From: a virus
Direction: 5' to 3' (one strand)
Virus record (IMG/VR): IMGVR_UViG_3300049215_000227
Coordinates: 1 to 64,000 of that record
Length of the DNA: 64,000 nt
In this document: positions 8,236 to 15,968 of the stretch, in pieces
How positions within the stretch are numbered: position 1 is the first letter of the stretch
How the letters are laid out: each line of letters begins with the position of its first letter
Program-made: the position numbers and the translations under genes
Notes under the pieces: generated by a model
Databases searched by the model: none
What the model saw: the letters and a program-made list of their open reading frames with translations, nothing else
What the model was told of the DNA's origin: nothing

Positions 8236-9880
8236 TACTACCTCCTTCAGGCTTAGGTACCTTAGGCGCATGTACTTGCTTGAAGGTGTCTATTCTCTTC
8301 ATTCTATCAGCTACTTCCGGTGGGTGCTTAGCCACTAGGGAATGTATATCTGGCTTGGATATCGGTGCCGCTTTCTGCTGCTGAAACTTCTTAGCTCCAA
8401 CTCTGAGCTCGTGCGGGATCTGATCCTGCGCTCTCATCGCTGTCTGCTGCAATCCGCGAATCTTGTTCCCAGCGTGCGTGGCGAACGACGCCTGACTTGG
8501 ATGATCGTGATTGTAGTCATTGATAGCCTGCATAAGTCCATGCATCCCTGCTTCATGAAGCATCCCAAGGTCAACATCGCCCTTCTTGTGGTCAAGGCCA
8601 AGCTTGTTGAGAACCTTGTGAGCACTCATAGCGATCAGCGGGTGATATTTCTGGAAGAAGGCATCAACTTTAGCTTTCTTAGCAGGATCCTTAAGTGAAG
8701 GATGCTCACCAAGCACGCGCTGAACATCTGCTTTCGAACCTTCATCATAGTTTGCCATCTCCTCGAGATTCGCTGGCTTCTTAGCCTTCTTCTCGTAGTC
8801 CTTACCGTATTGCTCAAGGAATGCCTTGTTGCCTGCGGCAAAAGATGACGATGGGTCTTGGGTCATAGAACCAACAGTTCCCTCTTCACCTTTAGTTCCG
8901 CCAGCGTGCTGCAGAGCTTCCTCAGTAGACATAGGAGTCTCAGCTTGCGCTCCGCCAGTGAGAACGTGTCTGATCGCCTCGTCTTTAGCAGCTGCATGAA
9001 CATCCTTAGCGCCGAGTCCCTTCTTATGGGCCTCGCTATGGATCTTTGCTGCGTTTGCTAAGTAGTCAGGATTCTGCTTGTGCCAGTCGCTCTCGAACTT
9101 ACTGTCCATCTCCATCTGAGTGATTGGATCAGCACCTTGATACTCTGGAGAAGCTTGCATAGCAGCATAAGCATCTTGATGAGCTTTGTGCGCAGTATTG
9201 CGAGCTTCAACTAGCTTACCTTCATGGTGCAGAACTGGGTTCTTGTGAGCTTCAGCCTCAAGACGCGTCTTCTCGCGAGCTCTCTGCTCCCAAGGACGAG
9301 TGTACTGGCGCATCTCCGCAATGTCTTCCCTTGACGGCTGCGGAAATCTGCCCTCGCTTACTGGGGCTTCTTTGGCTGGCGCTTGCGGCGCGACTTCAAC
9401 TGGACTACCTTCTGCTCCACCTTCTGGACTTCCTTCTTCTCCCACAGGTTCAGCTTCTGCAGCAGGCTCTTCATCCAGTTCAGGCTCTTGCTGATGAGAC
9501 TCTTCATCTTCATCAGGACCATATTCTTCATAGTATTTAGGTTCATCTTCGTCTTCCTCCGTTGACCTCTGTGGGTCGTGTTCCTGCAGCCACTTGTCTG
9601 CATCGTCGCCCTCTTCAGGGTCGAACTCTCTAAAACCTTGTTCTTCTAGATTTTCCCCCTCGTCATCTGGATCGGAAGGTTCATCGGATAGACGTCTGCG
9701 AGCCTTTAACAAAACGGCTTCAAGTGCTTCAAAATCTTCGGACTTAGTCATCTTCTGGTAGATGCTGTTGACAAGAGCCCAGTAGCGATCGCCATCAGAC
9801 TCGGAAAGAGTCTTGTTCGCTGCCTTCTTGGCCTTTGACCAACGAGCTTCATCTGCTGGAGTTTTAATGAACGCTGGCAT
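8228..9880 (-). CDS. Late protein with sigma70 region 2-like domain
   Basis: 550 residues. The N-terminus (MPAFIKTPADEARWSKAKK...) is a short helical module common at the start of phage structural proteins. Residues about 70-190 are acidic and Pro/Glu-rich, then a helical spacer follows. Residues about 408-495 read like sigma70 region 2: a YHPLIAMSAHKV helix, DLGMLHEAGMHGLMQAINDYN (compare DLVQEGxxGLxxAxxxFD in sigma factors), SFATHAGNKIRG and a DQIPHELR tail as in FliA-type sigmas. No region 4 helix-turn-helix follows. It could be a virion-carried transcription factor or a domain reused for structure. The neighbours are virion genes, joined by 1-8 bp overlaps. Confidence 0.7.
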   Translation of the reverse strand: MPAFIKTPADEARWSKAKKAANKTLSESDGDRYWALVNSIYQKMTKSEDFEALEAVLLKARRRLSDEPSDPDDEGENLEEQGFREFDPEEGDDADKWLQEHDPQRSTEEDEDEPKYYEEYGPDEDEESHQQEPELDEEPAAEAEPVGEEGSPEGGAEGSPVEVAPQAPAKEAPVSEGRFPQPSREDIAEMRQYTRPWEQRAREKTRLEAEAHKNPVLHHEGKLVEARNTAHKAHQDAYAAMQASPEYQGADPITQMEMDSKFESDWHKQNPDYLANAAKIHSEAHKKGLGAKDVHAAAKDEAIRHVLTGGAQAETPMSTEEALQHAGGTKGEEGTVGSMTQDPSSSFAAGNKAFLEQYGKDYEKKAKKPANLEEMANYDEGSKADVQRVLGEHPSLKDPAKKAKVDAFFQKYHPLIAMSAHKVLNKLGLDHKKGDVDLGMLHEAGMHGLMQAINDYNHDHPSQASFATHAGNKIRGLQQTAMRAQDQIPHELRVGAKKFQQQKAAPISKPDIHSLVAKHPPEVADRMKRIDTFKQVHAPKVPKPEGGSNE

Positions 9881-11073
9881 TACTTCTTCTTGCCTTTCGC
9901 TGCGTGCTCATGAATTGCAGCCTTCAAGTCGTCTGGGATTTGACTCCAGATCTTGTCGTCCATAGGAGAACCTTCTGGCGGCTTGCTCAAGTCCATAGTA
10001 GGCTTAGATGCCTGCGCTTTTGGAGCTGGAGCAGCAACTTCCGCTTGCTTAGGTGCTTCTGCCTTTGGAGCAGGAGCTTCGGCGGGCGCAGCCGCAGGAA
10101 CGGCTTTGTGGTGAGGCATCTCTGTAAGAGGAATTCCCTCGTACACGTGACCAGGCTTCTTAGTTCCGCGAGCCTTATAAGCTTCTGGATCAGCTGCGTG
10201 CTTTGCCTTCTGATCAGCCAGCCACTTCTTGTGATGCTCAGAATCCGCCCAACCAGAGAGACCAGCGTTAATCGCTTCATGATGCTCTGGTCCAAGCTCG
10301 TGCTGAGGCACGTCAGCGTGCTGATGAACGGGGTGAGCGTCAAACGGATGCGGCACATACTCTTTCACTTCGCCAACATCTTCAATAGGCAAGTATGCTT
10401 GACCAGCATCGCGCTTCATTGGAGATCCAAGTTGAACCTCCTCGAAGGGATATCCGCCTTTGTGAGGCATCTTTTCAACAGCAGTATGACCAGGATGTGG
10501 TGGCATCTCAAGGTAGCGATAGTCAGGAACAGCTCTTGGATTTCTCTCGCGGTTAGCGTTTGGAGCTGGACGACGACCGAGATCCTTGGTGCCTTCCTTG
10601 AGCTTGCCATTGTGAGCGTGACGCTCTGTTCCAGTGTAGTTTGTTTCCCACGGAGTCATGCTTGGATAATCAAGCGTAAGATTGCCACCAGAGTGCTTGC
10701 TAGCTCTTCCAGCTAGATGCATCAGGGGAACGATCTTGTTGAGATGCTGATCTGCGATGCCGCGAAGCTTTGCCTTCTCCTTGGGATCAGTAGCAGCATG
10801 ATGTGCCTTTAGCGCACCTTGATAGTGAGAGATGTGGTGACCAAGTGCATCACGAAGTTGTTCAACGTGAACAGGCTTCATACCTGCCGCATATGACGTG
10901 ATGGCGTGGTTTGCGCCACGACCCATCGCCGCAGAAGGTTCAGCCATCTTTAGCAACGCCTCGACAACCTCCTCAGCAATGAGGTCATCTTTAGCGTACT
11001 TGATCAATGTCTGTAAGTAGGGATTGCCATCCGCCTTTTTAAGAAGGATTTCCCTGAAACTCTTGAGTTCCAT
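9880..11073 (-). CDS. Hypothetical His/Pro/Ala-rich late protein
   Basis: 397 residues. The N-terminal 40 residues form a helical segment (FREILLKKADGNPYLQTLIKYAKDD). Residues 50-130 are helical and His-rich (HHISHYQGALKAHHAATDPKEKAKL). The middle has many His and Pro residues, and about 320-370 is a low-complexity Ala/Pro linker (PAAAPAEAPAPKAEAPK). It ends in GKKK. No enzyme motif or known family is recognised. It runs into the sigma-like gene with a one-base overlap (TAATG), so the two are probably co-translated. Likely a virion or internal protein by position. Confidence 0.55.
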   Translation of the reverse strand: MELKSFREILLKKADGNPYLQTLIKYAKDDLIAEEVVEALLKMAEPSAAMGRGANHAITSYAAGMKPVHVEQLRDALGHHISHYQGALKAHHAATDPKEKAKLRGIADQHLNKIVPLMHLAGRASKHSGGNLTLDYPSMTPWETNYTGTERHAHNGKLKEGTKDLGRRPAPNANRERNPRAVPDYRYLEMPPHPGHTAVEKMPHKGGYPFEEVQLGSPMKRDAGQAYLPIEDVGEVKEYVPHPFDAHPVHQHADVPQHELGPEHHEAINAGLSGWADSEHHKKWLADQKAKHAADPEAYKARGTKKPGHVYEGIPLTEMPHHKAVPAAAPAEAPAPKAEAPKQAEVAAPAPKAQASKPTMDLSKPPEGSPMDDKIWSQIPDDLKAAIHEHAAKGKKK

Positions 11074-11085
11074 GAGAGACTCCTA

Positions 11086-11454
11086 TTAAGGCGATTCACC
11101 AGTTCCAACAGGCTCATTAAGGAGGTTGAAAGGATTAGGTTGTAGTCTTGGGCGGTCTACGTCTCTTGCAACCTGAACAAACGCGGACGCGGCGCCGATC
11201 ACAACAGTAATCGTGTTGAGACCAGTATCCTTCGTGCTGCCCGTTCCGGTGTTGAAGAGCATTATCTCGCCAGAACTCATCGTCGCAGCAAGAACGCCGT
11301 CAATGGTGACAGTAGTAGCGCCGGTAGCCCTTACCCTGAACGTAGTCCATTTAGGAAGAACTAGGGTACCAGTATTATTGGTGATTTGCTCTTCCCACAG
11401 TAGAGCTGTCTCTGCAACTCTTAAATTTTCGCTTACGACGTTGGATGTTTTCAT
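11086..11454 (-). CDS. Small beta-rich virion-like protein
   Basis: 122 residues with TLVLPKWTTFRVRATGATTVTIDG and GLNTITVVIG segments that look like a compact beta sandwich with a disordered Pro-rich end. Similar short beta proteins near capsid genes are often decoration or neck proteins, but no family can be named. A TATAAT box at 11483-11488 and an AGGAG site just before the ATG suggest that it starts a new transcript. Confidence 0.6.
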   Translation of the reverse strand: MKTSNVVSENLRVAETALLWEEQITNNTGTLVLPKWTTFRVRATGATTVTIDGVLAATMSSGEIMLFNTGTGSTKDTGLNTITVVIGAASAFVQVARDVDRPRLQPNPFNLLNEPVGTGESP

Positions 11455-11482
11455 CGTTTCTCCTAATAGTTAACCTAGAACC

Positions 11483-11488
11483 ATTATA
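11483..11488 (-). promoter_or_regulatory. -10 box, late promoter
   Basis: On the minus strand CCGGTATAATGG, about 28 bases before the start at 11454, with a normal leader carrying AGGAG. It matches the GGTATAAT form repeated across the window. Confidence 0.55.
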
Positions 11489-11516
11489 CCGGAAAGACGA
11501 CTTAAAAACCCGACTT

Positions 11517-11738
11517 TTAGACCTTCAGGAAGAGAGGTCCGGCGTGCACTATTTGACCTTGAGTTAAGGTTGTTTGCAGAGTTATAGAACCATAAGTAAC
11601 TTGAACATAGCCACCAGCTCCGCCACCACCACCGCCGACTAAAGTAACGTGGCAAAGTTGACCGTTGATGTATACAACAGGTCCCCTAGCCGACTTAATA
11701 CCTAAGTTAACTAGAAGGTTGCGTAGACTGGCTCGCAC
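11517..11738 (-). CDS. Short Gly-rich fibre-like protein
   Basis: 73 residues from a GTG at 11738, which lies inside the end of the CYTH gene; the start is uncertain because no clear ribosome site is seen. It reads NLGIKSARGPVVYINGQ then VTLVGGGGGGAGGYVQV and a short beta end. The Gly run after hydrophobic strands is the same style as the Gly-rich domain of the fibre gene at 54946. It may be a small adhesin-like or virion-tip protein. It is a weak gene call, supported by the motif and by ending in TAA just before the next promoter. Confidence 0.4.
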   Translation of the reverse strand: MRASLRNLLVNLGIKSARGPVVYINGQLCHVTLVGGGGGGAGGYVQVTYGSITLQTTLTQGQIVHAGPLFLKV

Positions 11739-12294
11739 TTCGTCTGAAGATCTCAAAGAGCGACTTGCGTAGACGATTTTTTGGGGTGATGCCGAGTGGC
11801 TCGAAGAGCTTTTCGTACTTAGCGATCTCGTCCCACGCTTCCTGCTCTGTCGCCCACTGAAGATCTTCGTCAGCTTCGATTTCGATGAAGCGACGGAGTT
11901 CCTTAAGTTCTTTGTCATAAACGACATAGTAGACCACCACCACCTTATCAACCCAATAGATCTTACAGGTCTTATAGATGCCAAAGTTGTGCTTGTAGCT
12001 TAGGAGATCAACAAACGCGGTTACTGTCTTAAGATTATCCCCAGCCGTAGGAACGTTAACTTCAATGCGCTCGTTGTTATTCTTGTCGTTGACTTTCCTC
12101 TTGATCGTCAACTCACCGCGACCATCATGGTATCTGTACCTGATGAAGTTACCTTCGGCGTTCGTGAAGTAGTCGTCGTACGAACTCACCATCATCTTCT
12201 TACGGATGTTGGGGAGAGCTTCTACAAGCTCCTCAAACTTGGCCATCTCGATACCGGCCGCGTCGTACTTAAACTCGATCTCCTTAAAATGCAT
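11707..12294 (-). CDS. CYTH-domain phosphohydrolase (triphosphate tunnel family)
   Basis: 195 residues. The N-terminus has EIEFKY, the ExExK signature of CYTH proteins (class IV adenylate cyclases, thiamine triphosphatases, inorganic triphosphatases). Later basic and acidic strands (FIRYRYHDGRGELTIKRK, ERIEVNVP, YYVVYDKELKELRRFIEIEADED) match the alternating Arg/Lys and Glu strands of the tunnel. It should act on a triphosphate-bearing substrate with a divalent metal. It begins 2 bp after the exonuclease stop and precedes the late genes. Which substrate it uses cannot be told from sequence. Confidence 0.8.
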   Translation of the reverse strand: MHFKEIEFKYDAAGIEMAKFEELVEALPNIRKKMMVSSYDDYFTNAEGNFIRYRYHDGRGELTIKRKVNDKNNNERIEVNVPTAGDNLKTVTAFVDLLSYKHNFGIYKTCKIYWVDKVVVVYYVVYDKELKELRRFIEIEADEDLQWATEQEAWDEIAKYEKLFEPLGITPKNRLRKSLFEIFRRSASQSTQPSS

Positions 12295-12296
12295 AA

Positions 12297-13100
12297 CTAC
12301 TCGTTTTTAATGAGTGGTCCTTTGTGCCAGGAACCACATTTCGTACATTGCAATCGTACATACTTGCGTCCTTCCGTGAATCTAGTACCTTGCCTAATGA
12401 AATGCGTACTTCCGCAGGAGCAAACAATGTCGTAATTTGGTTTCGAAAAAACTGCCGACGGCTTGAACCACGGACGCAACTTTAAGTACGCTTCTTCTGT
12501 AGAGAGAACGTCATACTTATTGTAAAGTTCCATCTCATCCCAAGCTTCATCGCTATTATTCAGCATGATCTCGCGATGCTTCTCGAAGCCTGGAAACTTA
12601 ACGTTCTTAACGAGCTTCTTGTACTTTTCGTTGATGGTGGAAGAGATGTATTCCAGCTTAGTACTGGTCATCTTCATGCGATAACGAGTAACGTCAAGGA
12701 GGTCGAAGTGAGCTACCTCTTTCGGTATCACGATTTTGCTGCCTACCTGCATCAAGCGTCCGTTGATGGTAGGAATGTCAAATCGCTTGCCGTTTTGAGT
12801 AACAACGGCATCAGCCTCTATGATCAACTTTGCTAGCTTCTCAACGATCTCTTTGTCGTTTGTGCTGACAGCGGCATACTGTCCTTTAACCTTCTTAACC
12901 TTCTGTTGCCCAGCAAACATGATCTTATCTTCGCCCAGCCATTTAGCTGCCCAGCACAAGATGAAACCATCTTCTACGATCTGATTTAAACCGTGATTTT
13001 GATCGAACAATCCAAAGCCGTATACCAAGATCGGAGCCGTCTCGATATCCAACACTAATATCTTTTCTTTTTTGTTAGAGATCTGCTTCTTTTTTGCCAT
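12297..13100 (-). CDS. DEDD 3'-5' exonuclease (proofreading-like) with Zn ribbon
   Basis: 267 residues. Motif I is LVLDIETAP (DxE), motif II is TQNGKRFDIP, and motif III is ELYNKYDV (Y-x3-D arrangement), so all acidic residues of a DEDDy RNase H-like exonuclease are present. Residues about 225-260 carry CSCG...CTKCG, a Zn ribbon. It resembles the exonuclease domain of family B polymerases as a stand-alone protein. With a DnaE polymerase that lacks an obvious built-in exonuclease, it is a plausible proofreader (inference). It ends in TAG and sits between dTMP kinase and the CYTH gene. Confidence 0.85.
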   Translation of the reverse strand: MAKKKQISNKKEKILVLDIETAPILVYGFGLFDQNHGLNQIVEDGFILCWAAKWLGEDKIMFAGQQKVKKVKGQYAAVSTNDKEIVEKLAKLIIEADAVVTQNGKRFDIPTINGRLMQVGSKIVIPKEVAHFDLLDVTRYRMKMTSTKLEYISSTINEKYKKLVKNVKFPGFEKHREIMLNNSDEAWDEMELYNKYDVLSTEEAYLKLRPWFKPSAVFSKPNYDIVCSCGSTHFIRQGTRFTEGRKYVRLQCTKCGSWHKGPLIKNE

Positions 13101-13103
13101 TAC

Positions 13104-13763
13104 TTATTCCTCGATATCCAGCGAGTGCAATATCTCTCGGAACACCTGGTCGATGTCCTTACCGTCAACAGAGATGGTGTGGGTATTGAACGCTTGAGAC
13201 ATCTCGTCCATATAGGTCGAGACAGTTTGCATGAAGGAGTTTCCTCTTGCTTCCATTGCGTCGCCAGCGGCGAATTCTTGCTTTGCTTGCTGCGCTTTCT
13301 TAAGGCCAGAAGAGGTATCTCCCTTAAGATAGATTATACTGTCATATACGCCATCAACAAGGGCATCTTCACCTGGAGAGGTGACATATCTCGCGAGGAT
13401 GGCAAGCATCTCTGTGTCGTTACCGCACGCCGTTCCGTAAGCCAAACCAGACAGAATGCCGCGATCCTGGACGATGAAGTCATACTCATTGAGAGCTGGA
13501 AGGATTACCTTCTCGAGGTGAATGGATCTGATTGCTTGGCTGATTAACTCTCTAGCAGGAGCAGTGAGTTGCTCGTCGTACTGCTTGTCGAGCATGATTC
13601 CTCGCAGCTGCATAGTGAGCGGCGCGTGAGGTGTGCCAGGCTCCTTCGTCTGCAAGACTTTATAGCCTTTAGCTCGTAGATGATCAACCAACTTTTGAGT
13701 CTGAGTAGTCTTGCCGACGCCCTCAGTCCCCTCGAAACACACGTATCTTGCCTTCTTCGTCAT
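13104..13763 (-). CDS. tmk: Thymidylate kinase
   Basis: 219 residues, the usual size. P-loop GTEGVGKTTQ near the N-terminus, TKEPGTP as the DR/EPG substrate loop, LISQAIRSIH before FIVQDRGILSGLAYG, and a short lid region. It phosphorylates dTMP to dTDP for DNA synthesis. The ATG is exactly six bases after a TATAAT box (13770-13775) with no room for a ribosome site, so the mRNA is predicted to be leaderless. It is followed by the exonuclease gene with a 3-bp gap. Confidence 0.92.
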   Translation of the reverse strand: MTKKARYVCFEGTEGVGKTTQTQKLVDHLRAKGYKVLQTKEPGTPHAPLTMQLRGIMLDKQYDEQLTAPARELISQAIRSIHLEKVILPALNEYDFIVQDRGILSGLAYGTACGNDTEMLAILARYVTSPGEDALVDGVYDSIIYLKGDTSSGLKKAQQAKQEFAAGDAMEARGNSFMQTVSTYMDEMSQAFNTHTISVDGKDIDQVFREILHSLDIEE

Positions 13764-13769
13764 GAAGGA

Positions 13770-13775
13770 ATTATA
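13770..13775 (-). promoter_or_regulatory. -10 box of leaderless tmk
   Basis: TATAAT on the minus strand followed by TCCTTC and then the ATG at 13763. Transcription normally begins 6-8 bases after the -10 box, which is the start codon itself. Confidence 0.6.
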
Positions 13776-13781
13776 CGTACG

Positions 13782-14249
13782 TTATCTCTTTGCTACGTTA
13801 GATAGGGTGAGGACGTTGGTGTTTTGAGCGGCATTCGTCCAGTCAGTTTGCTGGGTACTGCCTTGGCCTACAGCTGGAGCGATGTAACCAGAAGTAGCGA
13901 CGCCAGAAGTTCCACCTGCACCGGCCACAGCCTGAGAGCCAGAAATAGAGATCCATCCAGAACCATTAGAGTACGGCACTTGACCGCACTTGGTGCAAGC
14001 AGGATGGCTAGTGCCGCCCCAATTTTGGGGATAGTTGTGTCCAAGCCCGTCAGTACACGGATATTGAACTTGAAGAGATCCACCACCTATGAAAGGCTGA
14101 TATGGAACATTAACGATTCCTGGGTACACAAGTCGTTCGGCTTCCAACCTAGATACCTTACTTTCAAGCTCCTGGATGACAGCACCCTTCAACTGAAGGA
14201 GCTTCTCAAGAGCTTCGACTTGCTGCTCTAGAATCTCTTCCTTGGTCAT
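13782..14249 (-). CDS. Hypothetical coiled-coil protein with Cys pair
   Basis: 155 residues from ATG 14249. Residues 1-45 form a coiled-coil (KEEILEQQVEALEKLLQLKGAVIQELESKVSRLEAERL). The rest is Gly/Ser/Pro-rich with a C...HPACTKCGQVPYSNGSGW segment that could bind Zn. No family is recognised. It starts one base after the stop of the 55-residue hydrophobic protein, so the pair is probably co-translated. Position just downstream of the capsid gene suggests a virion protein. Confidence 0.6.
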   Translation of the reverse strand: MTKEEILEQQVEALEKLLQLKGAVIQELESKVSRLEAERLVYPGIVNVPYQPFIGGGSLQVQYPCTDGLGHNYPQNWGGTSHPACTKCGQVPYSNGSGWISISGSQAVAGAGGTSGVATSGYIAPAVGQGSTQQTDWTNAAQNTNVLTLSNVAKR

Positions 14250-14250
14250 G

Positions 14251-14418
14251 TTATCCCAAGATGTTGCGAACGACGTTTCCCACGAGATCAAGACCTAACT
14301 TGATAACGCCATGACCGAAGTATCCAACAAGGATACCAGCCAGAAGCGGGGAGAATCCGTACAGTTTTTGAGCCAAAGACTTCAATGTTGCCAAAGCGGC
14401 GAGTAGTTTTGCTTTCAT
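14251..14418 (-). CDS. 55-residue hydrophobic protein
   Basis: A short gene starting MKAKLLAALATLKSLAQ with a hydrophobic stretch (SPLLAGILVGYFGHGVIKLGLDLV) that could form one or two membrane or capsid-buried helices. The ATG lies exactly six bases after TATAAT, predicting a leaderless transcript that begins right after the capsid terminator. A holin-like membrane protein and a small capsid component are both possible. Frame, promoter and tight spacing to the next gene support it as real. Confidence 0.6.
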   Translation of the reverse strand: MKAKLLAALATLKSLAQKLYGFSPLLAGILVGYFGHGVIKLGLDLVGNVVRNILG

Positions 14419-14424
14419 ACAACC

Positions 14425-14430
14425 ATTATA
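14425..14430 (-). promoter_or_regulatory. -10 box of leaderless 55-residue gene
   Basis: Minus strand CCGGGTATAAT followed by GGTTGT and the ATG at 14418. The box directly follows the U-rich end of the capsid terminator, so the two control elements are stacked. Confidence 0.6.
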
Positions 14431-14474
14431 CCCGGAAAAGTGAAAGGGCCAGCATCTTGCGATGCCAGCCCTTT
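14431..14474 (-). terminator. Intrinsic terminator after major capsid gene
   Basis: On the minus strand AAAGGGC..GCATC pairs with GATGC..GCCCTTT (14443-14474) around a short loop, with a two-base mismatch, followed by a T-rich CACTTTTCC run. It is 30 bp past the capsid stop. Confidence 0.65.
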
Positions 14475-14504
14475 AAACTACGCTTTTATTGCGTTGGATG
14501 GAGC

Positions 14505-15950
14505 TTATTTACCGATGTTACGGAACAAGCAGTTGAAGCGTGGGGTGTACACGAACAACGCACCGTACATAACGATCGCGAACTCAAGAGCGGTCGTCAC
14601 AATCGCGAAGTTGATCTTCGAGAGAGGAGCGAGCTGCTTGAAGCGCATGCACTCAGCGCTCATATCGAGCAAGAATGCTTCGCCAAGTCCTGGGAGTTGA
14701 GCATTAGCACTGATGTAGTTACCTGCACCAGCGTTTGCCCAGTTACCAGCAAACTTCTCAGTTCCAGCAGCGCCGCCAGCAGCGGAGATGTAGAACTTCC
14801 AGTACTTAACGCCAGCAGGCACGGAACCGATTGCAACAGTGATGTTGCTTGCGGAAGCGAGCACGCAGTCAGCGGAAGATACTGGCGAAGATTCACCAGA
14901 GTCATTCACAGCCGTAACCTTCACCTTATAGGTACCAGCTGCGAAGCCAGATCCTGAACCAGCGGAGGTTGCAGTTGCCGTGAAGGTAGCTGCAGGGCTT
15001 TGCGCATTAACAGCAAGCGAGCGAACGCCGCTGCGAGGACGCAAGAAGAGGTTTGGCTTGAGGTCGATCGCGCCAGCGGTGGTTTGCACCTTGGACACGT
15101 CGTAGCCAACCGTTTGGTTAGCAAGACCAGGAGCCGAACGGAACTGAGGATAGAACTGCTTCACGAAGGCCGAGAGAGCGGCTGGTTCGATGTGCAACTG
15201 ATCCGGAGCGCCGAAGTTTTCAAGAGCGATAACAGCAAGACGTTCGATGTCGTCTTGAGCCATCACTTGACCAGCGAGGTCAGCCTGGATAGAGCTGGAG
15301 TCGCCATATCCAAGGAAGTCACCGGCTTGCATTTGAGCATCGGTGTCGCCCTTTTGGAGCTGCTTCAACAGACCGCTCATCGCGATGCTGTTCACTGGAA
15401 GGTCGGCATCAGAACCGGTTTCAGCGCCAGTGGACTGATTCATGAAGTGAGCATGACCCCAATAGAGCTCGCGCTCGATATTCTTGAGGAGATGCATCGT
15501 GCCTTCTTTTGCCTGTTGAGCAACGATGTCGCCAACAGTGACACGGACGAGAGTCATCTGGTGAGAGACCCTACGGCGAGTGCCGAAGAACACGATCTTC
15601 TGACCGTCACGTACGTAGGTCGAATCTTCCTCTTGAGGAGCTCCGCCTTCGCCGATGTACGGAACAGAATCAGAACCGTAGCTGATCAAACGGTTGTACT
15701 GTTCGAATAGGTTGTATGCTTTGTCAACCGAGATGGCTGGCCAGAACTTGAGGTTCTTCATGTCGAAGGTGATGCTCTTGAGGGTAGCCTCGAGAGATTC
15801 AGCCTGCAACACACCACCATAAGTGAGGTCAGTTGGCTTACCAGCACCACCGTAACCGGCGGTGATAGCCTTATTCAGTGACTCGATGTCCGATGCGGAA
15901 ACGAGACCCTGATCGAGGCCTTGCAAAACTTGATTAATTGCGTCGTTCAT
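14505..15950 (-). CDS. Major capsid protein (HK97 fold) with inserted domain
   Basis: 481 residues. It lies directly after the scaffold-like gene and before a terminator, the standard place. The N-terminal arm has AGYGGAG (31-37) and GGVLQAESL (45-53), blocks shared with the C-terminal part of the prohead protease. Residues about 60-170 (FWPAISVDKAYNLFEQYNRLISYG... KNIERELYWGHAHF) fit the E-loop and spine of HK97-type capsids. Residues about 320-420 form an Ig/FN3-like insertion (FAAGTYKVKVTAVNDSGESSPVSS), probably displayed on the surface. The end returns to the P and A domain. AAAGGAG lies upstream of the ATG. Confidence 0.9.
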   Translation of the reverse strand: MNDAINQVLQGLDQGLVSASDIESLNKAITAGYGGAGKPTDLTYGGVLQAESLEATLKSITFDMKNLKFWPAISVDKAYNLFEQYNRLISYGSDSVPYIGEGGAPQEEDSTYVRDGQKIVFFGTRRRVSHQMTLVRVTVGDIVAQQAKEGTMHLLKNIERELYWGHAHFMNQSTGAETGSDADLPVNSIAMSGLLKQLQKGDTDAQMQAGDFLGYGDSSSIQADLAGQVMAQDDIERLAVIALENFGAPDQLHIEPAALSAFVKQFYPQFRSAPGLANQTVGYDVSKVQTTAGAIDLKPNLFLRPRSGVRSLAVNAQSPAATFTATATSAGSGSGFAAGTYKVKVTAVNDSGESSPVSSADCVLASASNITVAIGSVPAGVKYWKFYISAAGGAAGTEKFAGNWANAGAGNYISANAQLPGLGEAFLLDMSAECMRFKQLAPLSKINFAIVTTALEFAIVMYGALFVYTPRFNCLFRNIGK

Positions 15951-15968
15951 TTTCGTTCTCTCCTTTGA

